The notes under the pieces are model-generated. The model did no database searches, was not told the DNA's origin, and was given only the letters and a program-made list of their open reading frames with translations. Shown here piece by piece: positions 49,449 to 58,257 of a stretch of 64,000 nucleotides of DNA (the first letter of the stretch is position 1; each line of letters starts with the position of its first letter). The stretch spans positions 22,198 through 86,197 of the forward strand of contig CAJQPN010000016.1 in the NCBI GenBank assembly GCA_905480195.1, given 5' to 3'. The translations under genes were made by a program, and so were the position numbers. This DNA is from an uncultured Acidimicrobiales bacterium. Lineage in GTDB: Bacteria > Actinomycetota > Acidimicrobiia > Acidimicrobiales > Aldehydirespiratoraceae.

Positions 49449-50798
49449 GTGGATCACGATCTGATCATCATCGGCGGCGGCGCGGCTGGGCTGGGCGCTG
49501 CGAGGGCCGGGCAGTGGAGCAAGGCCGACACATTGCTGGTCACCGATGGGCCCCCAGGTGGCGATTGCACCTTCACCGGGTGTGTTCCGTCGAAGACCTT
49601 GCTCAGTGCAGCCCGCGATGGTCTCGCCTTCCCAGAAGCGATGGCTCGAGTGCGTTCAACGGTCGAGCGTATTGCGGCAACCGAGACCAGCGACGTACTC
49701 CGCGAACTCGGTACCCACGTCATCGAAGACCGGGCCTACCTCGCCAACCATGACACGGTTGTGGTGGGGGAGCGACGGATCACCGCCCCGCGTATCTTGA
49801 TCGCAACTGGCGGCCGTCCCAGTCTCCCTCCGATCCCCGGGCTCGATGATGTCGACGTGCAGACGAACGAAACGCTGTTCGACCTCAAGCACCAGCCTGC
49901 GACACTTGGGATAGTCGGCGGCGGCCCGATCGGGTGTGAGATGGCCGAAGCGTTTACACGCCTCGGAACATCAGTGACGCTGTTCGAGACGGCGACCCGC
50001 CTCCTTCCGCGTGAGGAGTTCGAGGCATCATCCATCGTCGAGGCTGCGCTTCGTTCGCTCGGGGTCGACGTTCAAACGAAGGCGTCGATCCAACGGGTCG
50101 ACGGAGCGATCCGGCTGCACTCCGAATTCGGCTCAGTCGAGGTCGAGGCGCTTTTGGTGGCCACTGGGCGGGTTCCGAATACCGGCGGACTCGCACTCGA
50201 CCAACTCGGGCTCAAGGTCAATGATCGCGGGTTCATCGAGACCGATGCCCGGCTCGAGACCTCGATACGAGGTGTGTATGCAGCTGGAGACGTCACCGGC
50301 AAGCTCCCCTTCACCCATGCAGCCGATGAGATGGGTCGCGTGGCGGCGAGTAATGCTCTTGGCAAGGGCTATGGGGGTCGCTATCGAACCGATCACACAC
50401 CGTGGGTCACGTTCACGATGCCAGAGGTCGCTCGTATCGGGGTCACGGAGTCTGAAGCAGCGACAATGGGTGGCCGCGTCGCGTACCTTCCGCTGAGCGA
50501 GATGGATCGGGCGATCACCGACGGCGCCGAAGAGGGTTTCATCAAGTTGATCGCTGCTCCGAAGCGCCTCACCCGCCGCCTCTTCGGCGGGCGGATCATC
50601 GGCGCAACGATCGTGGCGCCCCGAGCTGGCGAGATGATCAACGAGGTTGCCCTTCTGATGCGGTCGGGTTCGTTCACTGGTCGTCTTGCGCAAACGGTTC
50701 ACGCCTATCCGACGTGGGGCTTCGGCATCCAGAAGGCAGCCGGTCAGTTTTTCGGCTCTGTCGAGGGTCGCGAGGCACGGCCAGCACGAGCATCGTGA
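49449..50798 (+). CDS. FAD-dependent pyridine nucleotide-disulfide oxidoreductase (Lpd/MerA-like)
   Basis: 449 residues. FAD-binding LIIIGGGAAGLGAARAG at the start, redox-active disulfide in GDCTFTGCVPSK (C-x4-C), NAD(P)-binding LGIVGGGPIGCEMAEAF and FAD segment VYAAGDVTG. In the C-terminal dimerisation domain the family's H-P-x4-E catalytic dyad reads HAYPTWGFGIQ: the His remains but the Glu is missing. It also lacks the N-terminal HMA domain and the C-terminal Cys pair of MerA. Substrate unknown; a low-molecular-weight disulfide or quinone is possible. Confidence 0.87.
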   Translation: MDHDLIIIGGGAAGLGAARAGQWSKADTLLVTDGPPGGDCTFTGCVPSKTLLSAARDGLAFPEAMARVRSTVERIAATETSDVLRELGTHVIEDRAYLANHDTVVVGERRITAPRILIATGGRPSLPPIPGLDDVDVQTNETLFDLKHQPATLGIVGGGPIGCEMAEAFTRLGTSVTLFETATRLLPREEFEASSIVEAALRSLGVDVQTKASIQRVDGAIRLHSEFGSVEVEALLVATGRVPNTGGLALDQLGLKVNDRGFIETDARLETSIRGVYAAGDVTGKLPFTHAADEMGRVAASNALGKGYGGRYRTDHTPWVTFTMPEVARIGVTESEAATMGGRVAYLPLSEMDRAITDGAEEGFIKLIAAPKRLTRRLFGGRIIGATIVAPRAGEMINEVALLMRSGSFTGRLAQTVHAYPTWGFGIQKAAGQFFGSVEGREARPARAS

Positions 50799-50821
50799 CG
50801 CACGTCGCGTGTGTGCCTTTT
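50798..50821 (+). terminator. Weak intrinsic terminator after the flavin reductase gene
   Basis: ACGCACG and CGTGTGT pair over 7 bp with one G-U and a TCG loop, followed by GCC and four T. It starts at the last base of the reductase stop codon. Confidence 0.4.
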
Positions 50822-50952
50822 GACGACCGTTCATGAGCGAGTCCGATCCCGCCGGGTGACCGAGAACGCTTCACTGTTGTCGTGCAGGGGGGAGGGTTCC
50901 GCCGGCAGTGCTGACGTACCCGCATCATTTGGTGGCTTCCGTCGTCGAGGCC

Positions 50953-50958
50953 TACCGT
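50953..50958 (+). promoter_or_regulatory. -10 element TACCGT of the crotonase gene
   Basis: TACCGT is followed by 6 nt and the ATG at 50965, implying a leaderless transcript. Confidence 0.5.
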
Positions 50959-50964
50959 CCAGGC

Positions 50965-51765
50965 ATGCCAGATCTTCTCGTCGAGAAGCGCGATCACGTA
51001 CTGATTGCCACCATGAATCGACCGCAGCGGAAGAACGCCATGACACTGCAAATGTTCGGCCGGATGCGCGATGCATGGAAGGACGCAAGTAGCGACGACG
51101 AGATCCGGTGCATCGTGTTAACCGGCGCAGGGGGAGACTTCAGCGCCGGTATGGATCTTCGCAGTCTCGCAGGTGACGTCGCTGAAGAAGACGACTGGGA
51201 TGTCAAGAAGGCGATGGCCGAGCACGGTACGGCGTGGATCTATGAGGGATTGACCAAGACCTACCGCCCGACGAAGCCAATCGTCGCGGCCGTTGAAGGG
51301 GTTGCGATCGCTGGCGGTACCGAGATTCTCCAAGGTACCGACATCCGGATTGCGGCCGAGTCGGCGACATTCGGGGTCTCAGAAGTTCGGTGGTCGCTCT
51401 ACCCAGGTGGCGGCTCACCGGTCCGGCTGCCTCGCCAAATTGGCTATGCAGAAGCGGCCGACATGCTTCTTACGGGCAAGCACATCACCGCCGCCGAGGC
51501 GAAGGCGATGGGCCTGATCAGTCGAGTCGTGCCCGATGGGGCTGCGTTCGACCATGCGATGGAGGTCGCTGAACTCGTTGCCGCAAATGGTCCACTCGCC
51601 GTTGAAGCGGTCCTTCGCACCATGCACGAGACATCTGGCATGACCGAAACAGAGGCTTGGGAGCATGAGGCGCAGTACGCCAACGAGGTCATGCGTTCCG
51701 ACGATGCCAAAGAAGGGCCCCGAGCATTTGCCGAGAAGCGAACGCCGAACTTTCAGCGGAAATAG
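50965..51765 (+). CDS. Enoyl-CoA hydratase/isomerase (crotonase) family protein
   Basis: 266 residues. Oxyanion-hole segments are TGAGGDFSAGMDLRSL (about 62-77) and VEGVAIAGGTEILQGTDIR (about 110-128). Both candidate acid residues are present: Glu in GGTEIL and Glu in FGVSEVRWSL. Crotonases hydrate or isomerise acyl-CoA thioesters; the exact chain is not predictable. The ATG at 50965 is preferred over a GTG at 50908. It converges on ppc with only 5 nt between stops. Confidence 0.9.
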   Translation: MPDLLVEKRDHVLIATMNRPQRKNAMTLQMFGRMRDAWKDASSDDEIRCIVLTGAGGDFSAGMDLRSLAGDVAEEDDWDVKKAMAEHGTAWIYEGLTKTYRPTKPIVAAVEGVAIAGGTEILQGTDIRIAAESATFGVSEVRWSLYPGGGSPVRLPRQIGYAEAADMLLTGKHITAAEAKAMGLISRVVPDGAAFDHAMEVAELVAANGPLAVEAVLRTMHETSGMTETEAWEHEAQYANEVMRSDDAKEGPRAFAEKRTPNFQRK

Positions 51766-51770
51766 CGTGC

Positions 51771-54485
51771 TCAGCCGGTGTTGCGGAGTCCCGCCGCCAC
51801 ACCGTTGATCGTCAAGAGTAGGGCCCGTTGCAGGCGCGCTTGCTCGGTCTGGTCGGCAGTTCCTGCGCGACTTCGGGCCAAGAGATCGACCTGCAAGACG
51901 TTGATCGGGTCGAGGTAGATGTCGCGAACGGCAAGGGTGCGACGCAGGATGGGCAGATCATCGAGCAAAACGCCGCCGGTGAGCCGGCTCAGTTGCTCGA
52001 CTGTGACCGTGTGTTCGGCGATGACATCGTCGAAAATCCCATGGACCGATGGATCGACGAGGTTTGTCACGTAGTGCCGCGCGATCGCCAAATCGGTCTT
52101 CGCCAACGTCATCTCGACATTAGAGATGAACGTCCGGAAGAACTGCCACTGCTCGTACATCTCGGTGAGCTCATCGGCATGCCCGCCATCGACTGCAGTA
52201 AGGAGGGCGGTGCCGACTCCGAACCAACCAGGGATGATCTGGCGCGACTGGGTCCAGCCGAATACCCACGGGATGGCCCGAAGATCTGAGAGATCGCTGT
52301 TGCCCTTGCGCCGCGACGGACGCGAGCCGATGTTCATCGCCCCGAGTTCCTCGACCGGGGTCGACGTGTTGAAATACTCCACCAGGCCGTCTTGTTCGAC
52401 AAAGGACCGGTAGCGGGCGAAGGCCGCCTCCGACATCGTCTCCATAACCTGGTTCCATCGATTCACGTCGGTAGGGGCACTGCGCGGCCTCTGATGAGCG
52501 ATCGACGCTTCGACCACAGCCGAGAATGCGAGATCAAGGTTGCGGTTAGCGATCTCCGGAAGCCCGTACTTGTCGGCGATGACCTCACCCTGCTCAGTGA
52601 TCTTCATCACCCCGCGAACGGCGCCCGCGGGCTGTGAGAGGATCGCGGCGTGGGTCGGCCCACCACCGCGACCGACGGTCCCTCCACGCCCGTGGAAGAC
52701 GGTGATGGCGATGCCGTACTCGTCTGCGACCTCTGCGATCGTGCGAAGTGCCTTGTGGATCTCCCACTGTGACGTGGTGATACCTCCGTCTTTGTTGGAG
52801 TCGCTGTAGCCGACCATCACCTCCTGAACGTCGCCCCGCAACGCAACGAGCCTGCGGTAGGACGGGAGGGTGAACAACTCGCGAAGCACCGGGCCAAGGG
52901 CGCGAAGGTCGCCGATCGTCTCGAAGAGAGGTACAAACCCCAGACGCGCCACGCCGGCCGATAGATCGACGAGGCCGACGTCTCGGGCCAGGACAGCCGG
53001 CGCGAGAATGTCGTCAACGCCTTGGGTCATCGAAACGATGTAGCTCTCGACGATCTCGTCGCCGAACAGGTCCATGCGGTCGCGTAGTACCTGAAAGAGC
53101 AGTTGGGTCTCATCGGTGTCGCCCGTTTGCGGTGCTGCGAGCGGACGAGGTGACGCCAGTTCCTCAGCGAGGAGGGCAGTTCGACTGGAGTTGTCGAGCG
53201 ACGCATAGTCGATGCCAATCGCGGCGAACAGTCGGGACAGCGTTGCGTGATGCTTCCCAGCATGCTGACGGATGTCGAGCGTTGCCAGGTGGAAGCCGAC
53301 GAGACCGACAAGGTGGCGGACCCGGGCCAGTCGCCCTCTGGCGATTAGATCACCGCCTTCGGCCTCGAGTGAGCGTGCGATCACGGCAAGGTCATCGGCG
53401 AGTTCACCGGGTCGGCTGTAGGACCCGGGACCAGGCGGGTCCGTGGCAGCTTCACGCAGACGATGGTGAATCACCGAGAGGCGCTGGCGGTACGGCTCGC
53501 CGGCAGAGAGCGCCCGAAACCGTTCCCGTACTTGCGGGAAATCCTCGTCATCGGCATCAAGTTGCACCTGGAGTTCTTCCGAGATGGGGCGGACTGCGGT
53601 CGAAATGCTGATCTCGGCAGACAGCCTCTCGATCTCACCAATCAAAAGCCGCAGCGCTCTCGCTCGTTGGAACTCGAGCACGTCACACGTTGTTTCCGCA
53701 GTCACATTCGGGTTGCCATCGCGATCACCCCCGACCCAGGAGCCAAATCGCAAAGGCTGACTTCCGGGCTCGAGCTTGTGGCCGTGGTCCTTGAGCGCCG
53801 CATCAATGTCGTCAAGGAGTTCCGGCACGCCCGCCTCGAGCATCTCGCCGAGGAAGTAGAGGATGGATCGGGCCTCGTCGACCGGATCGGGTTTCTCTCG
53901 CCGTAGCTCGTCGGTCTGCCAGATCGTGTCGAGGAGTTCGTCGACCCGACGGTCGAGACGGGCGATCACAGACGCTTCCTGTTCGGTCTCGCGCTGCTCG
54001 ATGAGCGTTGCGATCTCTGCAAGCTTGTCGAGAATGCTCCGGCGCGAAGCCTCCGTCGGATGCGCCGTGAAGACCGGGTAGAGCTGGACGCGATTGGTTA
54101 CCTCGGCGATCTCGTCGGGCGTAAACCCGTCCGTGATGAGACGGTTGACGGTCTCGGCAAAGCGTTGTGAGCGTGCCGTGCGGTTCTCGGCGAGACCGTC
54201 GATGCGGTGGACCTGTTCGGCGGTGTTTGCGAGATGGAAGTAAGTCGTGAACGCCCTGACCAATTCGATCGCTCGGACCACCGGTGTGTTGCGCAGCGTG
54301 TCGGTGAGTTCACTACCGACACCATCGTCACCGTGTCGCAAGGCGCGAGCCAAGGTCCGGACGTCTTCAACTTGTTCGAGGAGATCTGATCCGACCTGCC
54401 GAACCAAGGCCTCACCGAGTTGGTTACCCAAGCGGCGGATGTCGCGTCTGATGGCGGAGTCGAGTTTCGCCAGGTCATCGGCCAC
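51771..54485 (-). CDS. ppc: Phosphoenolpyruvate carboxylase
   Basis: 904 residues, full length. It carboxylates PEP to oxaloacetate to refill the TCA cycle. Catalytic segments: VFTAHPTEASRRSIL (about 137-151), GYSDSNKDGG, FHGRGGTVGRGGGP and the C-terminal LTINGVAAGLRNTG. The plant-type regulatory Ser is absent. The GTG at 54485 has TAGGGT 6 nt upstream. Confidence 0.96.
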   Translation of the reverse strand: MADDLAKLDSAIRRDIRRLGNQLGEALVRQVGSDLLEQVEDVRTLARALRHGDDGVGSELTDTLRNTPVVRAIELVRAFTTYFHLANTAEQVHRIDGLAENRTARSQRFAETVNRLITDGFTPDEIAEVTNRVQLYPVFTAHPTEASRRSILDKLAEIATLIEQRETEQEASVIARLDRRVDELLDTIWQTDELRREKPDPVDEARSILYFLGEMLEAGVPELLDDIDAALKDHGHKLEPGSQPLRFGSWVGGDRDGNPNVTAETTCDVLEFQRARALRLLIGEIERLSAEISISTAVRPISEELQVQLDADDEDFPQVRERFRALSAGEPYRQRLSVIHHRLREAATDPPGPGSYSRPGELADDLAVIARSLEAEGGDLIARGRLARVRHLVGLVGFHLATLDIRQHAGKHHATLSRLFAAIGIDYASLDNSSRTALLAEELASPRPLAAPQTGDTDETQLLFQVLRDRMDLFGDEIVESYIVSMTQGVDDILAPAVLARDVGLVDLSAGVARLGFVPLFETIGDLRALGPVLRELFTLPSYRRLVALRGDVQEVMVGYSDSNKDGGITTSQWEIHKALRTIAEVADEYGIAITVFHGRGGTVGRGGGPTHAAILSQPAGAVRGVMKITEQGEVIADKYGLPEIANRNLDLAFSAVVEASIAHQRPRSAPTDVNRWNQVMETMSEAAFARYRSFVEQDGLVEYFNTSTPVEELGAMNIGSRPSRRKGNSDLSDLRAIPWVFGWTQSRQIIPGWFGVGTALLTAVDGGHADELTEMYEQWQFFRTFISNVEMTLAKTDLAIARHYVTNLVDPSVHGIFDDVIAEHTVTVEQLSRLTGGVLLDDLPILRRTLAVRDIYLDPINVLQVDLLARSRAGTADQTEQARLQRALLLTINGVAAGLRNTG

Positions 54486-54491
54486 CCGATG

Positions 54492-54497
54492 ACCCTA
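54492..54497 (-). promoter_or_regulatory. -10 element TAGGGT of ppc
   Basis: On the minus strand TAGGGT ends 6 nt before the ppc GTG at 54485. It overlaps the last codons of the upstream HAD gene. Confidence 0.5.
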
Positions 54498-55160
54498 CCC
54501 TTCGGCGGCCGGTCGCCGTCCGAACAATCGTCCACCTTCGGCAACCCCGGGAAGGGTGGGTTGCACACCGTGGACTCCTGACCATTTCGTGAAGCGGTCG
54601 AGCACGATGTCTTCGATCTGATTCCATGTCGAGGCCCGTGGAGCGTCCATCGCTTGGTTGTAGGGCTGATCGAATACGATGACCTCGTTGCCAGCGCGCC
54701 GGAGCGCCGAGACGTTTCCGGGCGAGTCGTCGATGTAGAGGTCGGCTTCTACTTGGGGTTTCGCGCCAAGAAAGCAAAGGTCGCGATAGGGAATGCGGGC
54801 GGCGTCAAGCCACTCGACCGTGTCGCTGACTGCCGCTTGGTGCCCCCAGTTGACATAAAGCCTGTGGGTAATGATCCGGATCCACACTCCAGCATCGCTC
54901 AGGCGCCACAGGACTTCAGCAGCGCCCTCGATCACATCGAGGTCGCGGAACATCCTTCGCTCTACGACGGCGTATCGGTGGTGATCCTCGAAGTCGCCAG
55001 GACCAAAGCCCCACTCGGCGAAGTCCCATCCCCGCTCGAGAGGTAACGAGTCCGGACTGACCCCGAGGCGATCGGCCACGATGCCTCGGAAACCGAGCGT
55101 GTGTTCGGCACAGACCCCGTCGAGATCGACGCCGAGAACGAACGCGTCGAGCTCCGTCAT
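54495..55160 (-). CDS. HAD-family 5'-nucleotidase-like phosphatase
   Basis: 221 residues. HAD motif I is VLGVDLDGVCAEH (about 8-20), motif II Thr/Ser in RIITHRLYV, and motif IV DLYIDDSPGN (about 143-152). The layout resembles the deoxy 5'(3')-nucleotidase (NT5C) group. It starts 1 nt after the SDR stop, so the two are an operon. ppc starts 10 nt after its stop but has its own -10. Confidence 0.82.
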   Translation of the reverse strand: MTELDAFVLGVDLDGVCAEHTLGFRGIVADRLGVSPDSLPLERGWDFAEWGFGPGDFEDHHRYAVVERRMFRDLDVIEGAAEVLWRLSDAGVWIRIITHRLYVNWGHQAAVSDTVEWLDAARIPYRDLCFLGAKPQVEADLYIDDSPGNVSALRRAGNEVIVFDQPYNQAMDAPRASTWNQIEDIVLDRFTKWSGVHGVQPTLPGVAEGGRLFGRRPAAEG

Positions 55161-55161
55161 G

Positions 55162-55914
55162 TCACGCTGCGGTCAATCCACCATCGGCACTGAGAATGCT
55201 GCCGTGAATGTTGGCGGCCTCGTCGCTCGCGAGGAAGGCAAAGAACGCTGCGATCTGATCGGGCGAACTTGGGTTCCGGTAGCCGATGTGGTTCTGCATC
55301 AAGCTGAAGTCGATGTCGTCGGCGAGTTCGAAGTTGTGAACGAGTGGCGTGTCGATACCACCGGGAGCGATGGCGTTCACCCGCACGCCGGTCTTCACGA
55401 ACTCCATAGCAAGAGCTCTCGTGAGGTTGACGATTCCACCTTTCGTGGCGCAGTACGGCACGGTGTAGGCCTGTCCCATAAGGCCTGCGTTGGAAGCGAT
55501 ATTGATGAGTACGCCGGCGCGTTCGATCAGGAGCGGCATCGTTGCTTGAGCGATGAAGAACGGACCCTTGAGGTTGATTGCGTTCATGAGGTCCCACTCG
55601 GCCTCGGTCACGTCGGCAAGGTGGTGTTGCTTGGCGATGCCGGCGATATTGCCGACGATGTCAATGCCGCCGAGTTCGGCAATGCACGCAGCGACGGCAC
55701 CCTTGATTTGGTCGACGTCGGCGACGTCGACGACACGGGTCACCATTGAGCCGCTCACCTCTCCGAGAGTCGCAAGCGTCTCGGCCATCCCTGCCTCGTT
55801 GACGTCGATGCCGAAGACCGATGCCCCTTCGGCGGCGAGACGTCGTGCGGTCGATCGACCGACGCCGCTGGCGACGCCGGTGAGAAATGCGACCTTGTCG
55901 TTGAAGCGGGTCAT
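55162..55914 (-). CDS. Short-chain dehydrogenase/reductase
   Basis: 250 residues, classical SDR. The cofactor motif is FLTGVASGVGRST (TGxxxGxG, about 9-21), NIAGIAKQ matches the NNAG position, the catalytic Ser is in INIASNAGLM, and YCATKGG is the YxxxK motif. An acidic residue after strand 2 (GIDVNEAG) suggests NAD. The ATG at 55914 has TACGAT 8 nt upstream. Confidence 0.92.
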   Translation of the reverse strand: MTRFNDKVAFLTGVASGVGRSTARRLAAEGASVFGIDVNEAGMAETLATLGEVSGSMVTRVVDVADVDQIKGAVAACIAELGGIDIVGNIAGIAKQHHLADVTEAEWDLMNAINLKGPFFIAQATMPLLIERAGVLINIASNAGLMGQAYTVPYCATKGGIVNLTRALAMEFVKTGVRVNAIAPGGIDTPLVHNFELADDIDFSLMQNHIGYRNPSSPDQIAAFFAFLASDEAANIHGSILSADGGLTAA

Positions 55915-56153
55915 CGAGCCGGATCGTACCCGTGCCGATCGATGGCTGCGATTCGGACGGCAGGCGCAGGCGTTCGCAGCGTCCTCGCTTGTTGCAGCGC
56001 CGACTGGGCTGATCGCAACGTTGTGGCGGACCATCCATGTTTCTCGTGTGGCCGGTGCCTCTCAGATCCCGAAAGGCGACCTGGCGGTAGGCGTCGTCGT
56101 GTTGTTTGTGTTCGCAGATCCAGTTGGCCGTGCTCGTCCGATGGAGATCGGTC
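55915..56153. other. Gap with no supported gene
   Basis: About 240 bp between the SDR start and the end of a doubtful 70-codon ORF. Apart from the SDR -10 at 55923-55928 I see no conserved motif, hairpin or coding signal. Open frames on the plus strand here have unlikely composition. Confidence 0.5.
55923..55928 (-). promoter_or_regulatory. -10 element TACGAT of the SDR gene
   Basis: On the minus strand TACGAT ends 8 nt before the SDR ATG at 55914, fitting a leaderless or nearly leaderless mRNA. Confidence 0.5.
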
Positions 56154-56366
56154 TCAAGGTCTTCTCTCGACCAGCCCGAACAGCGGATTGCGAGAAACGG
56201 TCGTACCCCGGCGAACGCTTCGCGCCGTGACCGGTGAGCTGAGGTCGAGGGCAGCGACTGCGGCGTCTACAACTGCATCGAGTGGCGCCGCCGCGTCGAC
56301 CGACACCAGGTCGGTCTCTGCTGCACTCGGAAGTTTGCGGGTGGCCAACTGGTCGTCGGCCGGCAC
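56154..56366 (-). CDS. Possible short ORF or gene remnant
   Basis: 70 codons from a GTG that lies 2 nt after the enolase-superfamily stop. The stretch LVSVDAAAPLDAVVDAAVAAL resembles the C-terminal end of P-loop kinase-like proteins, so it may be the tail of a deleted gene; no nucleotide-binding site is present. Equally it could be a non-coding open frame. Confidence 0.35.
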   Translation of the reverse strand: MPADDQLATRKLPSAAETDLVSVDAAAPLDAVVDAAVAALDLSSPVTARSVRRGTTVSRNPLFGLVERRP

Positions 56367-56368
56367 GG

Positions 56369-57478
56369 TCAGTCGTAGATGCTGAGCGCAGGGTCCCAGT
56401 TGGCGAGGTCAGGTTCGACTCCTAGACCGGATCCACTCGGAATTGGGATCGTTCCGTTGCTCGGTTGCACCGGAGGAGTGAGACAGCTGTAGGCCTGTTC
56501 CTGGTAGGGATAGGAGATCCAGGTCCCCTCGTAAAACGGATCGGGAACCGTCGCTCCCATGTGCACGGTGGCTGCAGCGGTGATGTCGCCACCCCATGTG
56601 TCGTCGATCGTCAACGGGATGCCGTGAGCGACACACAGATCACGAACCGTCCGCAGCGGCGTGAGGCCGCCGACGCGAGACAGCTTCATGCCGAAGCCTT
56701 GCGCAACGCCATCAATGATGGCCCGGGTGATGAGGTTGAGATCGGTGGTGCACTCGTCGAGGAAGAGCGGATGGTTGAGTTTGTCGGCGATGGCGCGATG
56801 CTCGTCGTAGGTTCGGCAGGGATTCTCGATCGAGAGCCGGATATCGCGACATGCGAGGCTGAACTCGATGGTGTCGCGCATCGTCCAACCCCGGTTGGCA
56901 TCGACGAGCAGTTTGGTCGCGGGAGAGATCGAGTCGGCGACCGCTTGGGTTGCCTCAATGTCCTCGGCCAGGGGTCGCCCACCGACCTTGACTTGGAGCC
57001 GGAGGTATCCCTCGGTCTCACGCTGTCGCGCCGCTTCGGCAGTGCGTGGGGCCGTGTCTGGCATCACGCCGTAGTAGGAGCTGACCGTGTCGCGATCAGT
57101 TCCACCGAGCAGATCGCAGACGCGTTCTCCGCGGACCTTGCCGAGCAGGTCCCAACAGGCGACGTCAAGAGCCGATTTCGCGTAGTTGTGCCCGGTGAGT
57201 GCATTGTCCATTGCTCTTCGAACTAGCTCGGTACGCAGGGGATTGAGGCCGATGAGCGCCGGCGCCATTTCAGCGATGGCGGCTCGTGCACCGAGCGCAT
57301 GCTGGGGCTGGTAGGTGGGGCCGAGCGGTGTGGTTTCGCCGAAACCCGATAGGCCCTCGTCGCTGACCAACTCGACGACGGTGCTGTCGAGGGTTGCAAC
57401 CGCAGAGATCGCCATCTCGTAGCGGCCACCGGCAACCTTGATGTCGTGGCTATAGACGCGGATCTCGGTGATCTTCAT
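56369..57478 (-). CDS. Enolase-superfamily (mandelate racemase/MLE) enzyme
   Basis: 369 residues. Metal ligands are Asp193 (LLVDANRGW), Glu218 (SIENPC) and Asp241/Glu242 (FLDECTTDL). General bases are Lys164 (LQVKVGG) and Lys265 (GFGMKLSRVGG), one on each face as in racemases and dehydratases of the muconate-lactonizing subgroup. The KxK motif reads Q-V-K. The pattern recalls cis-3-hydroxy-L-proline dehydratase or 4-hydroxyproline-betaine epimerase, but this is tentative. It follows alkB by 32 nt. Confidence 0.85.
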   Translation of the reverse strand: MKITEIRVYSHDIKVAGGRYEMAISAVATLDSTVVELVSDEGLSGFGETTPLGPTYQPQHALGARAAIAEMAPALIGLNPLRTELVRRAMDNALTGHNYAKSALDVACWDLLGKVRGERVCDLLGGTDRDTVSSYYGVMPDTAPRTAEAARQRETEGYLRLQVKVGGRPLAEDIEATQAVADSISPATKLLVDANRGWTMRDTIEFSLACRDIRLSIENPCRTYDEHRAIADKLNHPLFLDECTTDLNLITRAIIDGVAQGFGMKLSRVGGLTPLRTVRDLCVAHGIPLTIDDTWGGDITAAATVHMGATVPDPFYEGTWISYPYQEQAYSCLTPPVQPSNGTIPIPSGSGLGVEPDLANWDPALSIYD

Positions 57479-57510
57479 CGGCGTACTCTGCCCCATCGAC
57501 AGCGTCGCTG

Positions 57511-58170
57511 CTACCCGCGCAAGTCGGGGTTTGACGTCTCGATTGCGTTGGACCACCACGCGCCGTCTGGGCTGTCGTGGACGTGGCGGTAGGTCAGGCT
57601 CATCCGCGGCGGAGCCTGACGCATCTTGGGAACGGAGTGCTCCCACGCGTGCTGGCACGCGCCACCCATGACGAGCAGGTCACCGGAGTGGAGCATCAGG
57701 CGATAGCTGGAACCACCCGCCATGGGACGGAGCCCGAACCGGCGAGGTCCGCCGAGGCTGATGATGGCGACGATTGGGTCGACCTGGTGGACCCCAATTC
57801 GGTCGGCGTGCCAGGCCACGCTGTCGGAGCCGTCGCGGTAGTAGTTGACGAAACCAGGCAGCAAGCCGGTCCCGTAGCGGGCTTCGAGCGCGTCGGAAAT
57901 GTGGCTGAGGACAGGACGGGTGGCGACAACGCCGGGGTGGATGTGTGCGTGAAGACGGGGTTCGTCGACGAGACGGCCGTACATCGGGCGGCGACCAGCG
58001 CGCCAGGGGAGTGTGGTCGCCAAATCTGCGAGAAGCATGTCAGCTCCGCCAAGCCACCCACGGGCGTGATCGATCCAACTGAACTCGTCGAGGTAGTCAC
58101 GTTCGATTGGCACAGCTTCGGACACCTCCGGGATACCGACCCCGAACAACGAGCCCTGATACGCAAACAT
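57511..58170 (-). CDS. alkB: AlkB-like 2-oxoglutarate/Fe(II) dioxygenase
   Basis: 219 residues. Iron ligands are His121 and Asp123 (VAWHADRIG) and His178 (HAWEHSVPK); the 2-oxoglutarate Arg pair is in PRMSLTYRH (Arg189, Arg195). FVNYYRDGSD matches the family's nucleotide lid. AlkB proteins repair N-alkylated bases in DNA or RNA. The ATG at 58170 has TACAAT 5 nt upstream; an upstream GTG would add 26 residues of no similarity. Confidence 0.91.
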   Translation of the reverse strand: MFAYQGSLFGVGIPEVSEAVPIERDYLDEFSWIDHARGWLGGADMLLADLATTLPWRAGRRPMYGRLVDEPRLHAHIHPGVVATRPVLSHISDALEARYGTGLLPGFVNYYRDGSDSVAWHADRIGVHQVDPIVAIISLGGPRRFGLRPMAGGSSYRLMLHSGDLLVMGGACQHAWEHSVPKMRQAPPRMSLTYRHVHDSPDGAWWSNAIETSNPDLRG

Positions 58171-58175
58171 GCCCG

Positions 58176-58181
58176 ATTGTA
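58176..58181 (-). promoter_or_regulatory. -10 element TACAAT of alkB
   Basis: On the minus strand TACAAT ends 5 nt before the alkB ATG at 58170. It is the best -10 match to consensus in the window. Confidence 0.5.
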
Positions 58182-58257
58182 TCGAACGTCTGTTCGCCGG
58201 TCTTGGCAACTGCACCTCGGCTCGGGAGCGGCTCGAACGCGGCGGCAACCCGTAGGG

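Noticed and set aside
55553..56385. Plus-strand open frames across the SDR start and following gap
   Set aside because: They are antisense to the SDR or have Arg/Ser-rich composition without motifs.
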